DNA of 64,000 nucleotides, from the NCBI GenBank assembly GCA_035578155.1, contig JAPWDM010000001.1, positions 170,163,498-170,227,497 on the forward strand, written 5' to 3'. The DNA comes from Brachynemurus nebulosus (Eukaryota > Arthropoda > Insecta > Neuroptera > Myrmeleontidae). The notes under the pieces are model-generated. The model worked only from the letters and a program-made list of their open reading frames with translations. It had not been told where the DNA came from and made no database searches. Both the position numbers and the translations under genes were made by a program. Shown here piece after piece: positions 43,071 through 55,940 of the stretch. Each line of letters opens with the position of its first letter. Positions within the stretch are counted from its first letter, which is position 1.

Positions 43071-45120
43071 GAACATTTTAAACTCACTTTCATCCTTTTC
43101 GGACATCTTAATAGTATTTAAGAAAAATTTTGTCAAAATTTCTTGAACTTTTTTATTTGTGCCCTATTTAGTGATACTGATATATAATTGTATTTTAAAT
43201 TCTTAAATTTTATACAATATCAGTTCCTTACAGGTCTCCGTATGCCTAAGAGCTCTCAAATAGATATATTCATATTTATTTATTTTATTGTTTCATATGT
43301 TAAGTTGTACCCCAAAGATGATAAATTCACAAAGTGCTATTAAATTTAGGCGTGGGTTTTTACGAACGACGTAAATTTATCGACTCTTAAGTTTTTTAAG
43401 TATAACTCAAAAACTATACATTTTTGGTAAATACACATGATATGATTTTTTGTAGAGAATTAAATTTCCTATTACTTCGATAAAATATTACTCAGGTAAT
43501 ATTTTATCGGAGCGATATCAGAATTGTTATGGCTTGTACATATAGTGTAAACACTTTTTTAATTCCACTCCACTCCGCTTGCATTCGGTGGTTATGAAAA
43601 GATGTTTGTATCGAACTGAGACCGAACTGGGAATGTACCCAGAGCGGCATTATAATGTGAATGGAGAACGAATAGGTACCAGCATGTTATCAGCACTGTA
43701 ATGTGAACACAACAAGATTATATCAGAGCGAGAGTGGGGTGGGAGCGTATCGAGAGCGGAGCGTTAATGTAAATCGGGCCTTAGTTCCGTTTCCCCTTGT
43801 TTTTTTTGTACAATGTCAATAGCCTATAATATTCATAAAATTTTGTTAAGATCTTTGCGTATCATATCGCTTAGGTGTGAAACCGGGCGAAGAAGGTAAC
43901 ATTTTGTGTTTAACACTGAAAAAGTATATGCGGAACGAAAAGTTTGAGAATTTCTGGCTTGTCTAACCGATCTACTTCCATGTTGTATCATGCTATTTCA
44001 TAATTATTTTAATGGCAGTTTTTTTTTAGTAACTGTTAAACTAGTACACGATTAAAAACATTTCTATTATGATTACAAGAGGTAGGTATTTTTTAAATTA
44101 AAGAGTTAATAAGACAGCTTTTTTGTGGTTGGTAGTATATTGGGGAGATATTATTTTAGCCATTAACAAATAAAATTCAGTTTCAGAGTTATGTATATTC
44201 AAATAAATAAAATGATTTATGTAGTATTTATAATTTAATTTTTTTAGGGAAAATTGTTCGAGTAGATAGTTTTTGATGTGAAAAAATATTTCTAATATTT
44301 ATGAAATTAAAAAAAAAACAAAAAAAATTGAACTATTTTAATAAAAATTATTTTGGTAACTACGTTTTTACAATTTTTAAAAGTTGTATTTTTCAGTGCT
44401 TTGTTTTATAAACAATTTCCAATTGCAATTACTGCACTTATTGAGTTTTTACCTCATGTAACCTGTTTTTTTAAAATTTAATTTACATTGAGCTATTTAC
44501 GTAAATTCATATATGTATCTCTTTATTTCTCTTAAATTTTGAATTTTCGTTCTCGCCAATTTTTAGTTTTTTCTTTTAAGGTGGTTAATAAGTTCTCAAG
44601 TTAGATAATTTGATATATTTCTTTTTTTGTGAATTTTTTGAGACCTCACAATCAGTTTTTTTGATTTTTGCCTGATGATGGCGCTGGAATAGCATTGAAA
44701 CCTGTCGAATGGCTTTTATTATTGATTTTATAAAGATATCTGAATTTTATGTAACACCATTTTGAGTCATATGATAATTATTATTAAGTAATCTTATTTT
44801 CTTTTCCTCAGATTCCTAAGATAAACTTTAACAACACTTTCTACAACGGCCAAAAACCCTGCAATGTAAAACCAACAGTATTTCGAAAAAAGTCGTACTT
44901 TTTTTTTACCGTACGGAAAAAAACTGTACAGTGTGAGAGAAGCGTTAAGGAATAGATTGAGTTGTGTTGGTTACAACTTTTCGGTATTTTCCCTTTTAAA
45001 CACCTTTTACACTACGCACATCGGTATGACACATTGGCTTGTACACATGTGAGTTATGCGCATGCCATACTCACATTTATATCATGCCAATGTGACAAGT
45101 ATGGAATGAAGCTATAATTA
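43071..45120. other. Gene-free stretch with dispersed repeat words
   Basis: No gene. A GC-richer block at 43550-43790 (TCGAGAGCGGAGCG, ATGTAAATCGGGCCTTAG) looks like one end of a MITE whose partner I cannot find. CCTGATGATGGCGCTGGAAT at about 44672 is a motif common in insect repeats. A short hairpin (TATGACACATTGGC / GCCAATGTG) lies at 45022-45108. Confidence 0.4.
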
Positions 45121-45124
45121 AAAA

Positions 45125-45730
45125 AATATTCCCAGACACTTTTGATAGTTTCTTTGTCAACGTATGATTGTCTTTTTCTAATTCCAGTCAAACAAATAAA
45201 TAGTACATAGGGTACTAATTGAACATTAGGTTACGAAATAATAATAAATAATAAGTTAATAACACTCTTTTATATTTTTATGTAAATTCTGTTTATTCAA
45301 TAATAATTTGATTCCAGAAGAATATTTCTTAAAGAAACCAAAAACAAACGACATTAATGATATATTATAACTTAATTGTAAACATATATATATAAAATAA
45401 CTGAATGACTAGATTCATTGCAAAATATTTAATACTATTAAAAATATAATTTTGAAAAACAAAAATCAGTGAATGTCAATATGTACTGCTTAGAATTTTC
45501 AAATCAGTTAAAATCAAACGAAAATAATTTATTCTAATTGAATATAACATAGTTCACTTTTCTTTACAGTATTGCATCATTTTTTTTAACTTTGTGAAGA
45601 TGAAATATTATTATGTCAAATATTTAAAAAACTAAATAAAAACCACTGATTAAGGAAACTGGTGTAGTGTTGAAAAGTGTACGACAAGGACAAAAAAGAA
45701 GGAAACCTACAAAAGTGTCTGGGAATATTT
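45125..45730. mobile_element. Non-autonomous element with AAATATTCCCAGACACTTTT ends
   Basis: AAATATTCCCAGACACTTTT at the left end (from about 45125) recurs inverted as AAAAGTGTCTGGGAATATTT ending at about 45730. The interior is AT-rich and non-coding. Superfamily not determined. Confidence 0.7.
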
Positions 45731-48174
45731 ATTCAACTATAGTTGTTGATATTTTGGTGTATGCATTTCAAATATTAATTGCCATTTTCTTATAAATATT
45801 TGAGGTTATTACTTTGAATACTTAAAATTTTGAACTCAAACTCAAATATTATTTTGAATACTAAAAAATTTTGGCTTATTTTGAAAACACAGATAATCAT
45901 AACAAATAACATCAAGTAAATAATAAATTAATTTTGATAAAAATTTCAAATATGACGTTACAAAATTGTCATTCCAATTTGACAAAATAGAATTTTAGTG
46001 TAAATGAAAATGTGACAAACTGGAATGCGCAACTTTAATCAAGTTTCATACCTTCTTTTTCGTGGTTCCTAAATTTTGTTGAAATCTTGATTATAAATCG
46101 TCTCAAACCCTTTTAAAACAACCTTAGAAATTTATCACAACTCATTATTATCAACATTATTTCTTTTTTTTTATCATAAACTCATTTAATTATATAATTA
46201 AATAAATGCTATTTTTCTGTTCGGTTTAATAACCAACACACCGTGGCAAGCGTAAGGACAGCACGAACGTACAGAGGATAGAAATGGGAGAAAAAAATGG
46301 AAACATAAAAAGCGTTATTATAATTATATATATGTTAATTTTTTATTATTAGATATGACATAAGGATCATTTATATTCCCGACCATATCTGATTGTAGTA
46401 AGCCGTGTACTATCTACAGTAGGTTGTACTGTGTTGTGTAGTAATAATGTCTATGTAGATTGTAGTAAAGTCGGGTATATACTGTTAATAGTATTGTTAC
46501 GTGTATTAAGACAATAAATTACCCCTTACCTGTATTTCAAATATTTTGATATATACTTAGTTGGTTTTTTTTTGTTTTTGTCTTTATATTATTACGTATA
46601 TGTATAATTCTGTTTTAGTTGTAATTTTTATTCAAGTTGTACAGAGTGTCTATGCAAAATTTTTGAATCTGTGAGAGTTGTAATTTTTGGTTGAAATTCT
46701 GTTAGTACTGCTAAAACTTGGATTTCAGTAACAGATTTAAGTTTTTCTATACTATTATGATCACCTTTAGGTGGGAGTGGTGAAGTACGGACTAGAATGT
46801 GAAAGAAATAGGACTAAGGTAAAGTCGGTTGAATCGTGATGAGGCTAAATACTATTGGCGAAAATACTAAAAACTAAATTGTTCGCTATAATTTTTATCA
46901 TCCATCAAATCAGTAGTTAGAATATTCTGATAACCATAGCTGTGGTTAACTTATGGAAAACAGCGCGAGGGGTGAAGATATATCAAACTTTCGAAACTAT
47001 ATCATTTTTTGAAAACTGATGATTTGCGGAACTGCTACTTAAATGACCATAAATAAAATTAAAATTCATTATAATGGGGGGGGATTAAATATTTTTACTT
47101 GTTTTCGTGTATCTAATTGGTTAAAATCTGTTGTAATGTCGATATTATCACATATCGATAAGAGAAGATTTTACTGAACCGAGAGCGAATCGAGAGCATA
47201 TGGAGTATGGCTGTACATGGTGCAGATGGAGAGCGAATAGTAAACGACAATCTTTTGGGCTATCTGAAGAGGACAGAAATTTATTTTTGTTATTATTTAA
47301 AGAAAAAATTCATTAAAAATGAGTATTCTCAGTGGTGACATGCACTCTTATTTTAAGTAAGTACCGAGTTGAATCGAATATAAGCTTAAATAATACAAAA
47401 TAAGAAGGAATAAGCTTGTAATTTGGCGATAAAAAACTCAATATTAAGAGCAGCAAAAAAACAGAATTTTAAGCAATCTTAAACATGTCGACCGGTTTCG
47501 GTGTCTCAAAACACCATTCTCAAGACAAGAAAAAATACAATAAATAAAATGAAAAAATTTTAAAAAACGGTCCTTTCAATAAATAAAAGAAAAGAAAATA
47601 AAAAGCTTTTAGTTTGGAACAAAAAACGAATCAACAATATCAAATATAGTAACTCGTTGTTGCAAAAAAGCAAAAGAAAGCATCCTTACAAATGACACAC
47701 GAAATCTGAAACATGAAACAACAAAACATCGAAAAACAAACTTGTAATCGAGAACAAAAAAAGACAGAAAAACAAAGAAAAAATCATTTTAGAAAACATC
47801 TGTAAAAACCACCAGTCACCCCTATGAATCGCCCAACCAAATCAGTACCATCGACCTTAGTCCAAAAATACAATATGAAAAATTTTTTTTATGAAGAAAG
47901 GAAAAAAATGTTTTGAATAAATTAAATAATTTGAACAATATAATAGCTATTTGTGTATTAAGAGCGCAAAATGGTACATTGCCGCTTGATTGAGAATGTT
48001 GACGCGTGACGCCGCCAGGCGGAGCGCTTTATTCTCATGAGAGCGACTATGTCATTTTGTGCTCGAATTATACACAAAATTTTCTTGATAATCTTATAAA
48101 GTGTATTTTTTATTTAAAAGATACTTGAATAAGTGATAATGGACGTTAATATTTATTTTCTTTAACGTTTAAAG
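45731..48174. other. Gene-free stretch
   Basis: Contains small inverted pairs (TATTCCCGAC near 46373 with GTCGGGTATA near 46470; GAGCGCAAAATG near 47960 with CATTTTGTGCTC near 48055) and a GTCGACCGGTTTCGGTGT repeat motif at about 47488. No gene supported. Confidence 0.4.
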
Positions 48175-49412
48175 GATATAGCAGGAAAAGTATAGGTGAA
48201 TCTGCCCCAGAGCGAATTATTTTAATAACTATATTACCGGTATGGCAAGGCTGTGAGTAATTGATATCTACAAGTTTGGCGGCCAAAACTGAGTAGTTAT
48301 GGAGATAACTAAAAAAAAATTTAAAAATTACAAAAATTTTTTTCTTGGTAACTACTCAACTTAGGAAAATAATTCCAAATCCACATGAAGGCAAACACTC
48401 TCAAGAATATTAGACATACTTATTTTCGTATTAGTCCTCGTTATTAAGAATAATAACAAGGATAGTATCCGATCCAATGTTATTTTTATAGGGTTCCAAT
48501 TGAGCGACCACTTCAAAATAATTCAGTAACTGTGCCCTAATGCATTTAATTACTGCACCAAGTCTCATCAAAATTCAAGGGCTGCACCATGGTAAAAAAA
48601 ATATTTTCATTTCTAATCTGCTGAACCGCCCCTCCAGTGGGTCCGATCCTGGAATTATCTACATCAATCAAAAGTACTTTAAAAACAAAATATTCTGTCT
48701 CATAAAGTGTTATTTCGTATCTCCTATAGTTTTCGAGATAATTAAGAATAATCGAAAGAGGTATATTAAGTTGTAGTGTATCTGCCCCTGATAGAAAGTC
48801 TCAATAGTAACTGTATTGTCGTTTATGTGACACTGCAGGTACTTCATATGTATAACTTCCCAAGACCAAAACAAAACCATTGCAGAAATATAATAGAAAA
48901 TTGTCAAAAATGTGGTGTAGTAGGCATTCTTTAATATTCTACATGTTAAAAATGCCTAGCACATTTGAAATGAAAAATATTTTTTTTTCATCATGTTATA
49001 CTCCTTGAATTTCGATGAGACTTGGTGCAGTAATTAAATACATTAGGACACAAGTTACTGAATTCTTTTTTGAAGTGGTCGCTCAATTGGAACCCTATAA
49101 AAATAACATTGGATTGGATGCAATCCTTGTTATTATCCTTAATACCGAGGACTAATACGACAATAAATATGTCTAATATTCTTGAGAGTGTTTGTCTTCA
49201 TGTGGATTTGGAATTATTTTCCTAAGTTGAGTAGTTATCAAAAAAAATGTTTGTATTTTTTTATATTTTTTTAGTTATCTCCATAATTACTCAGTTTTGG
49301 CCGCCATAATTGTAGATATTAATTATTACTTACTGCCTTACCATACCGGTAATATAGTTATTAAAATAATTCGCTTCCAGGGCAGATTCACCTATACTTA
49401 CCATGCTATATC
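48175..49412. mobile_element. Large foldback element (1,238 bp, arms about 450 bp)
   Basis: GATATAGCA opens the left arm (48175) and TGCTATATC closes the right (49412). The arms stay paired over roughly 450 bp each, including GTATAGGTGAATCTGCCC, AATTCCAAATCCACATGAAG, CAATGTTATTTTTATAGGGT and GAGACTTGGTGCAGTAATTA. They are separated by about 340 bp. Arms differ by scattered substitutions and small indels. No protein is encoded. Confidence 0.85.
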
Positions 49413-50690
49413 ATTTTTGCAGCTTCAGAAATATCTGGAGGTATACTTGAGAAATCACTGTCACTATTTCATATTTCCATCATATATGTACCTACAGATT
49501 TTTTTTAAATTTTTTATTCTTATAATTTATTAATTGTAGTTATTTATTATTTTAATTAATATTTTGTAGTTATTTTGAAATTTAATAAAATTAACATTTC
49601 ACTTGATTTCACTTAATGAAATATTAATCACTTAGTAATGATCGGCTAAACCACTAGCATTTGTTTGCCTTATAACCATCACAAATTTCAGTAGAGCCAA
49701 AGTATTACCATTTTCACTCTCGACCATTACATATTTCATTACACTCTGACGCACAGTTACCTTCACTATAAAAATTTTTACTTTAAAAAAATAGATAAAA
49801 AGTGCAGAATATATTGCAGTTTACATTTAGGTATCGATTATTCCTGAGGCGTTATCGAAGATTACAATATCTGTTATGTCTCTGACTTTTACTACCTAAA
49901 CGAAAACACCCTGTGTTAAAATTACAATTTCAACACCCCATCGAAATTATGAATGTATTATCGTATATCATTTCAACGCATATGTAATTATTATTTTTAT
50001 AGTCAAAAATATAGTAAGGAACCATTAAAAATCTTTATATGGTCGATATATACACGGTCTCTAGTTGAGGTATATCTACATACTTATTATTTTATGAATG
50101 GCACTCACTGCTGCTAAACCACTACCTAATAATAATAATAAAACCCCAAAGATATATGAATTTAAATAATAAAATATGGAACATAATAAAAAAGTAAAAT
50201 GGGAAACCATTGTTGAAAATATTAATTAATTTGTTAGATACGACTGATAATGTAATACAGACAGAGCACTATAGGGGAGAATTGAGGTTAATTAAGGAAA
50301 TAAATAGGATATAATTAAAATTTTAACAGGTTTATTGTTTTTTATTTAAAATTTTTGTATTCTGAAATAAAACGGTAGTGAATTATGTTACTGTGATTCT
50401 TTTTAGTATAAATGGTTTATCAAAATTAGCTTATATTTCTTTTGTTGGTCAGTTGTAACTGGGGATCAACAGTAACTATATGATATAAACCAATCTATCG
50501 ACATAATTAAATATTTTTTCAGTTCATATTTGGTATATCATTGCCAGTTTCCAACTATTTTAACGAAAATCCTTCAAATAGAACAAGCCTTATTTTCTAT
50601 AAAAATGCTTAATTAATTGTAAAGTATTCTTGCTGAATGGTTTTTTACGAACTGGAGCTACTCTCACTTCACTTGAACAAAGACAACGAA
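49413..50690. other. Gene-free stretch
   Basis: AT-rich, nothing supported. Confidence 0.4.
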
Positions 50691-50752
50691 AATACTCTGG
50701 AACCTCTAGGAAGACTATAATATTTTAAAATATTATATAACATTCTCCAATA

Positions 50753-50791
50753 TTCTGGAACATTCTAAACACATTCAGGAATCTTCTAGAA
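50753..50791. promoter_or_regulatory. Candidate heat shock elements
   Basis: Two three-unit matches to the alternating GAA/TTC pattern with two-base spacing: TTCtgGAAcaTTC (50753-50765) and GAAtcTTCtaGAA (50779-50791). More GAA and TTC units occur either side (50690-50810). No intact gene follows, so function is unproven; they may come from a degraded promoter or a retroelement. Confidence 0.45.
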
Positions 50792-51164
50792 CAATTAGAA
50801 ACATTCTGGTGGGTCTCGGCCACTTCGGTACACAATTTCCATTTGCTTCATCAGCTTTTCATAAGAAGTCCATTGACAATGTCCTTGATGTCCTATTTTG
50901 GCACCCAATCCCCCCCCCCCCGGCTTCAAACTTTCTTCATGAACAGGGGATGGAGTCCTACCATATAACTCGGCATGAGACTACGAAGTGGGTAAATAGA
51001 AGAATATTTTGGAGACTGTTTCCATTTTCTGTTTCTTGAGCAAGTCAGGGATTAAGCCTAAAATTATGTAAAAACTGAAGTCCTCGCAATTAGTGGTGTT
51101 GCAGTTGTAAACTACAGAACACTTTTTTTGATGTTGGAAAGAATAAACTTATATAGATAGTATG

Positions 51165-51466
51165 GGGCCATTTGGTAACGCAACGCAGTTGCCTATATTT
51201 AGGATCATGTATCAATGAGCCACCTACAAAAATTATGCTTAACTCGAAATTTCATCCTAGGAGACTCAAATTTCATTCCCCCTGACCGGAACATTGTTCG
51301 ATCACCTCGAATAATCTTTTGATCAACCCGGATAATGTTCTGGTCAGCCGAAATGAAATTTGAGCCTTCCAGGATGAAATTTCGAGTTAAAAATAATTTT
51401 TGGGAGTGACTCATTCATACATGCTCCTAACTATAGGCAATTACGTTGCGTTGTCAAGTGACCCCA
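51165..51466. mobile_element. Hairpin MITE with TA flanks (302 bp)
   Basis: TGGGGCCATTTGGTAACGCA at the left pairs with TGCGTTGTCAAGTGACCCCA at the right, each bordered by TA (51163-51164 and 51467-51468). Arms of about 140 bp pair almost to the centre (AACTCGAAATTTCATCCT with AGGATGAAATTTCGAGTT; TGACCGGAACATTG with its inverse). No coding sequence. Confidence 0.85.
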
Positions 51467-51829
51467 TACCTACTAACTTATGTTCAAGAAAGCACCCGAA
51501 TACCAAAAAATTATTAAATGTGTTTAATAATAAATAACTTCTCAAGATAAAATATAATCTATGTGTGATAAAATTCGAAATTGTCTGTACTACATAATCA
51601 AACGAAAATGTTTTTTGCCGAAAATAAAAAAATTAAAAATCAAGTTAACAAACCAAGTCAAACGTTTCGTAAATATTACATTATTTCATTCATATTCACG
51701 ATAGAGGGGAAACCTTGACAAACCCAATAAATAATATATTATATTTAACCATCGCTCGTCATTCAAACAGCACAACTTTCCCCTACATAAATATCACCAT
51801 AATATTACGTATATTACACTTAAGGCAAT

Positions 51830-52340
51830 ACGCATGTAACGTTAATAGTAAGAAGTTAACGTAAATACCCTCAGCACCAGCAGTCAGTCAACTGCCGCTA
51901 ACTGCGTTGCGCCCGAATATTATGTTTGTAGCAACAACAACACAAGCCACATAGATAGACAGATAAACGGAAAATTGTGGGTGGTAGCCGTTGGCAAGAA
52001 TGTTTCCAGATAGCCTGCCGTGCCAGAGCTATAGAAATTCTATAGCGGCACAGTATGTTAGTTATTTCCCTACAGATAGGCCACCCCGCCCGCACTCCGC
52101 CCCCCGTAGCCGGCACACAAGAATGTCAATAAAAATATTAAAGTTTAATTTTGTGAAAAAAGAAAACAATAGTTGTTGTTGCGGTACTACGGCGGTGTTT
52201 AGTTTACGGAGATGACTTGTTCCTTTTCACATTGTGCTAGGAGTGAAATATGTACAAGCGGGTGGTTATGTTTTGGTTTCCCTCATATTCCAACTGCCAG
52301 TTCCGACTCCGAGGAGTTTTATGATTATTATTTTTTTGAA
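51830..52340. other. GC-richer patch, possible promoter or lost exon
   Basis: CpG-containing sequence (CCCGCCCGCACTCCGCCCCC at 52085) unlike the surrounding AT-rich DNA. A short ATG frame at 52212 (MTCSFSHCARSEI...) runs about 45 codons. No domain or convincing splice partner. It may be a regulatory region or first exon of a host gene lying outside the window. Confidence 0.3.
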
Positions 52341-52344
52341 TTTC

Positions 52345-53985
52345 AAGTATAGACGGGTAGGCAGACGTTCATTATGAGGGGAATTAGAAAATGTATAATA
52401 GATAAATGTTTGTTTCTTTGATGTGTTTTTATGAAATGGTTTTTAGAGAGATTTTTTTTTTAATTTTGTGTACGGAAATATCTGCAGTTAGCTATCTTGT
52501 CAATATCCGTTTTTTTTTTTTTTTTAATTTTCAGCATCATGTGGTTGTTATGTAGATATATGTATACCCCAATTAAAAAGTTAAGAAAAGCTATCAATCT
52601 CGGAATGAAACGGAATAAGCTGGATCTTCGTATATACCGTTATTCTGGCATCTTAAATGTTCTCTCGAAAGTCTCATAAGATCACGTGTGAGCGTCTTTA
52701 GATATTGAAGGCCCAAGGCGAAAATCAGTTTATTGGAAATATGTATCTCGCTTTCTTTGCCTCAAATCGTTTTTACATTTATTATAAAAGTTATAGAGCA
52801 TAAAATTCTCTACCAATTTTGTTTCAAACATTTTTCGATGCGTTTAGCTGTTTTGAAGACACAGCCTCACGTGTGTAGAGTGCTCAGTCATACATGCTAT
52901 AGTACAAGGTCAATCGCGAATCTAAATCTGTAGTACGGTTTTTAACGAAACTATTTGCTAAATATTAGTTCATTAATTATTTAATACATTCACATATTTA
53001 AATACATTAATTTTATAAATCAAATTGTTATTTAATATTATCATATATTATTTACCATTTTCGTTTGAATAATAGAGTCATTTATGAAATTATTTTAAAT
53101 ATTTTTTATTACTCATACGGGAGAAGTACTAACTTGGCGCACACATTTCTGTACGCAAAGTAGCTGTTTGCCCACTGTACTCTTCCCACATACTTTTTTG
53201 CGTGCGGAAATTAACGCAAAAGTAAAACACGACAAAAAAAAAATAAAAACGAAAGTAAAACACGCAAAATGTAATCAAAACACGCAAAGCCGCCTCTTGA
53301 TTTTTCATTTAATAAATATTTGATAATTATTTCTACAGAAACCACCAACAAAGTAATTTAAATGATATTTAATTCAGAAAAAAAGACGAACACTTAAAAA
53401 TATTTATTTTAAAAAGTAATAAAAATTTCAAAAATAGTAATAATAATAGAAAAAAGTATGTGAAATTCGTAATAAAAAATAGTATGTGCAACTCTTGCGT
53501 GATTGTCGATTGCCCACTTAAGCGAATGAGCGAACTCACTACGTTCGTGCGTTCAACTTCGCTTTCGTGGCCAATCGACAATTTCCCACACTTATTGCAC
53601 AATATACTATTATAATTCATTGTAATTCACACATTTTTCGCCGACCGGCGGTTGAGAAACACTGGTATATTATATTTAAGAATAGACAGTATTGATGATT
53701 CTATAGTACAACGGATACCAAAGCAAAATATTTAGTGAAACACAGATATTGCTGGTTGGAATCAAGGATGTTCCAATAGCAAATTAATTGTAAATACGTA
53801 GTAAATTTGTAAAACATTAAGTAAGTTTTTAAAAGAGATACAAAAAAATTAAACAGATACGTTAAAACAAATAAAAATACTATTCTAGAACCGAAGGATT
53901 ACCTCTCAAGCTTGGCACGAATTATTATTTTAGACATTACAACAAAATCATCTGCTAATGTATGCTTAATGTTTTAATTACTTAT
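52345..53985. other. Gene-free stretch
   Basis: Only a short inverted pair (ATTGTCGATTG at 53504 with CAATCGACAAT at 53573) and repeated AAAACACGCAAA words near 53220-53290 stand out. Confidence 0.4.
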
Positions 53986-53993
53986 TTTGTTTG

Positions 53994-54609
53994 TAGAGAT
54001 GTTGTCCGTGCGTGATTTTATCGTGTCACGATGCTGCTCACGGCGTTCACGCGTGACTGTGAGTAATAAATGAAATTACTGCCGTGAGTAAGCGTGTCTG
54101 TGAATTAAATTTTACATATTGGAATGAATTTTCGTGACTGCTAGAACGTATTGCTACTCACGAAAATTTTTTTTACCATATTATTTTCTTTCTAGCTGGT
54201 CCTATATCTTTTAAAAATGTTATAATTTTTTCAAAAAAAATATGGTTTCACAAAACACTAAATTCTAAACTGAACTCCTGTACCTATAATATTTACGATA
54301 GATCATTCTACGACATAAATTTCAGTCTTCATAGTGTCGTTAATCACAAAGAAAATGATACAGATTTTTAACGCAGATGTCACAGTATATAAACTGTCAT
54401 ACATATCCATGCTCTATAGATTGACTATAGTTAAATTTATACGAGTACGTGATTCATTCCATTCACGAAAACATACGTGAATGACGTGAGTCACGTTTGC
54501 CTCGTGCCACAACGTGAGTGGCGTGACACGAGGCAAAATATACTTCGTGATTGTGCGTGAACAAAAATATGCTAATTTTTAGTTTCATTATGATACGACA
54601 ACATTTCTA
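53994..54609. mobile_element. hAT MITE, TAGAGATG ends (616 bp)
   Basis: Ends TAGAGATGTTGTC and GACAACATTTCTA are inverted copies. A perfect 8-bp duplication TTTGTTTG flanks it (53986-53993 and 54610-54617). CGTGA/TCACG words are densely repeated near both ends, the usual hAT subterminal pattern. Confidence 0.92.
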
Positions 54610-54709
54610 TTTGTTTGTATAACTACACGATAATAATTGCTTTATTGCTACTTTTTCTTGACGAAACTGCATGTAACCCCCTAGTTATAATGCATTTTTG
54701 CTTGTCTTA

Positions 54710-55625
54710 TAGCCTGTTCACATCATTCCAGTAGAATTCCAGTCCAGCGATTGAAGCCAATGCTAGATGGTCACTAGAATAATGTAGACCGGTACTGGAA
54801 TGAACCCATTCCCGTAAGCAATCCAATCCAGTGACTGGATTGACGGTCTACTTTTCATTCCAGCTTGCCCATTCCAGCGCCACTGGAATAGTGTAGACGG
54901 CCAATCCAGTGCTGGATTAAACGTTGAACCGTGAACAAGCATTGTTGTTCTTTGTAATGTCATTGAGTGACTGGAATGGACCATTGAATGACTGGAATAA
55001 TGGACTGGACTGGATGGATTAAATTAGCCTATGCGATTCGACACGTCTTCGTTTAACTTGTAATCATCTGCCATTATTAAAAGTAGTATACGACTCGTAT
55101 GTGTATTCAATTTTAAAATACGGTATTATTTGCTGGGGTAATTCTCCATCAGCTAAAAAAGTTTTCCTTAAACAGAAAATGATATTAAGGTGTATGCTAG
55201 AAGTAAGTACTTTTGAATCGCTTAGAAATCATTTCACTAATTTAGAACTTTTAACGCTACCTTGTATTTATATTTTATGCACAGCTTTATATATTAAAAA
55301 AAAATTACCAGAAATTGTATCAAATACAGGACGACACTCGTACGATACACGTAATAAGGATTATATATTACCTCTTCCATGTAAACTAGCTGCCACGGAT
55401 AAATCACCACTAATTTTTGGTTTAAAAATATTTAATAAAATTCCAGGAACAGTTACTTAAGTTTTTAATTGATAAATCGTTCTATAGGATAGAAGAATTT
55501 TTTAATGTTTAGAAGCTTTTAATGTTTAAATTTTTGTTATTTATGACGAATGCAAATCTGTACAAGATCTACTGCAAATAAATATCTATCTATCTATCTA
55601 TCTATTGAAATAATGTGAACAGGCT
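54710..55625. mobile_element. MITE with TAGCCTGTTCACA ends, interrupted by a LINE fragment
   Basis: TAGCCTGTTCACATCATTCC at the left and AATAATGTGAACAGGCTA at the right are inverted copies. The left 300 bp are full of ATTCCAGTC/GACTGGAAT words. The non-LTR fragment 55030-55605 occupies most of the right part. I could not identify a clean target duplication. Confidence 0.7.
55030..55605 (+). pseudogene. 5'-truncated non-LTR retrotransposon 3' end
   Basis: The frame reads VYDSYVYSILKYGIICWGNS, a C-terminal RT-associated block (S.l.YGI..WG), and continues with HSYDTRNKDYILPLP and KSPLIFGLKIFNKIP, the recognised tail of jockey/CR1-like ORF2 proteins. It stops at 55460. The 3' end is a (TATC)n tail at 55584-55604, as in microsatellite-tailed LINEs. 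The ORF is open but lacks all RT catalytic motifs. Confidence 0.85.
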
Positions 55626-55940
55626 ACCATGTTAAAAACCATAACTGTTACTTAGCTATGTCAAGAGATTGATATTTCTCTTACATGTATAGGTACTATA
55701 GTTTCCAATACGTAATGACTATCATTTTTATAAAACTCTGATTATTCTTACCCTGATGTAAGCTCGTATCCAATCAAACTCTGATTATCCATACCTGGTT
55801 TCTCAATTTCCGTCAAATATAAGACTGGAATTATGGAAATTATAAACAATAGTTTCAAAATTACCTATAACACTTTTTTAATGATTAATCAGAAACAAAC
55901 ATATTTGCTATTTTTTTAAGTAGGTATATTGTATCTGTAT

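Noticed and set aside
43550..43790. Another MITE with ATCGGGCCTTAG end
   Set aside because: Only one end could be seen; no inverted partner or target duplication.
55101..55460. Host gene of 119 codons
   Set aside because: Sequence matches the C-terminal tail of non-LTR ORF2 proteins and ends before a microsatellite tail.
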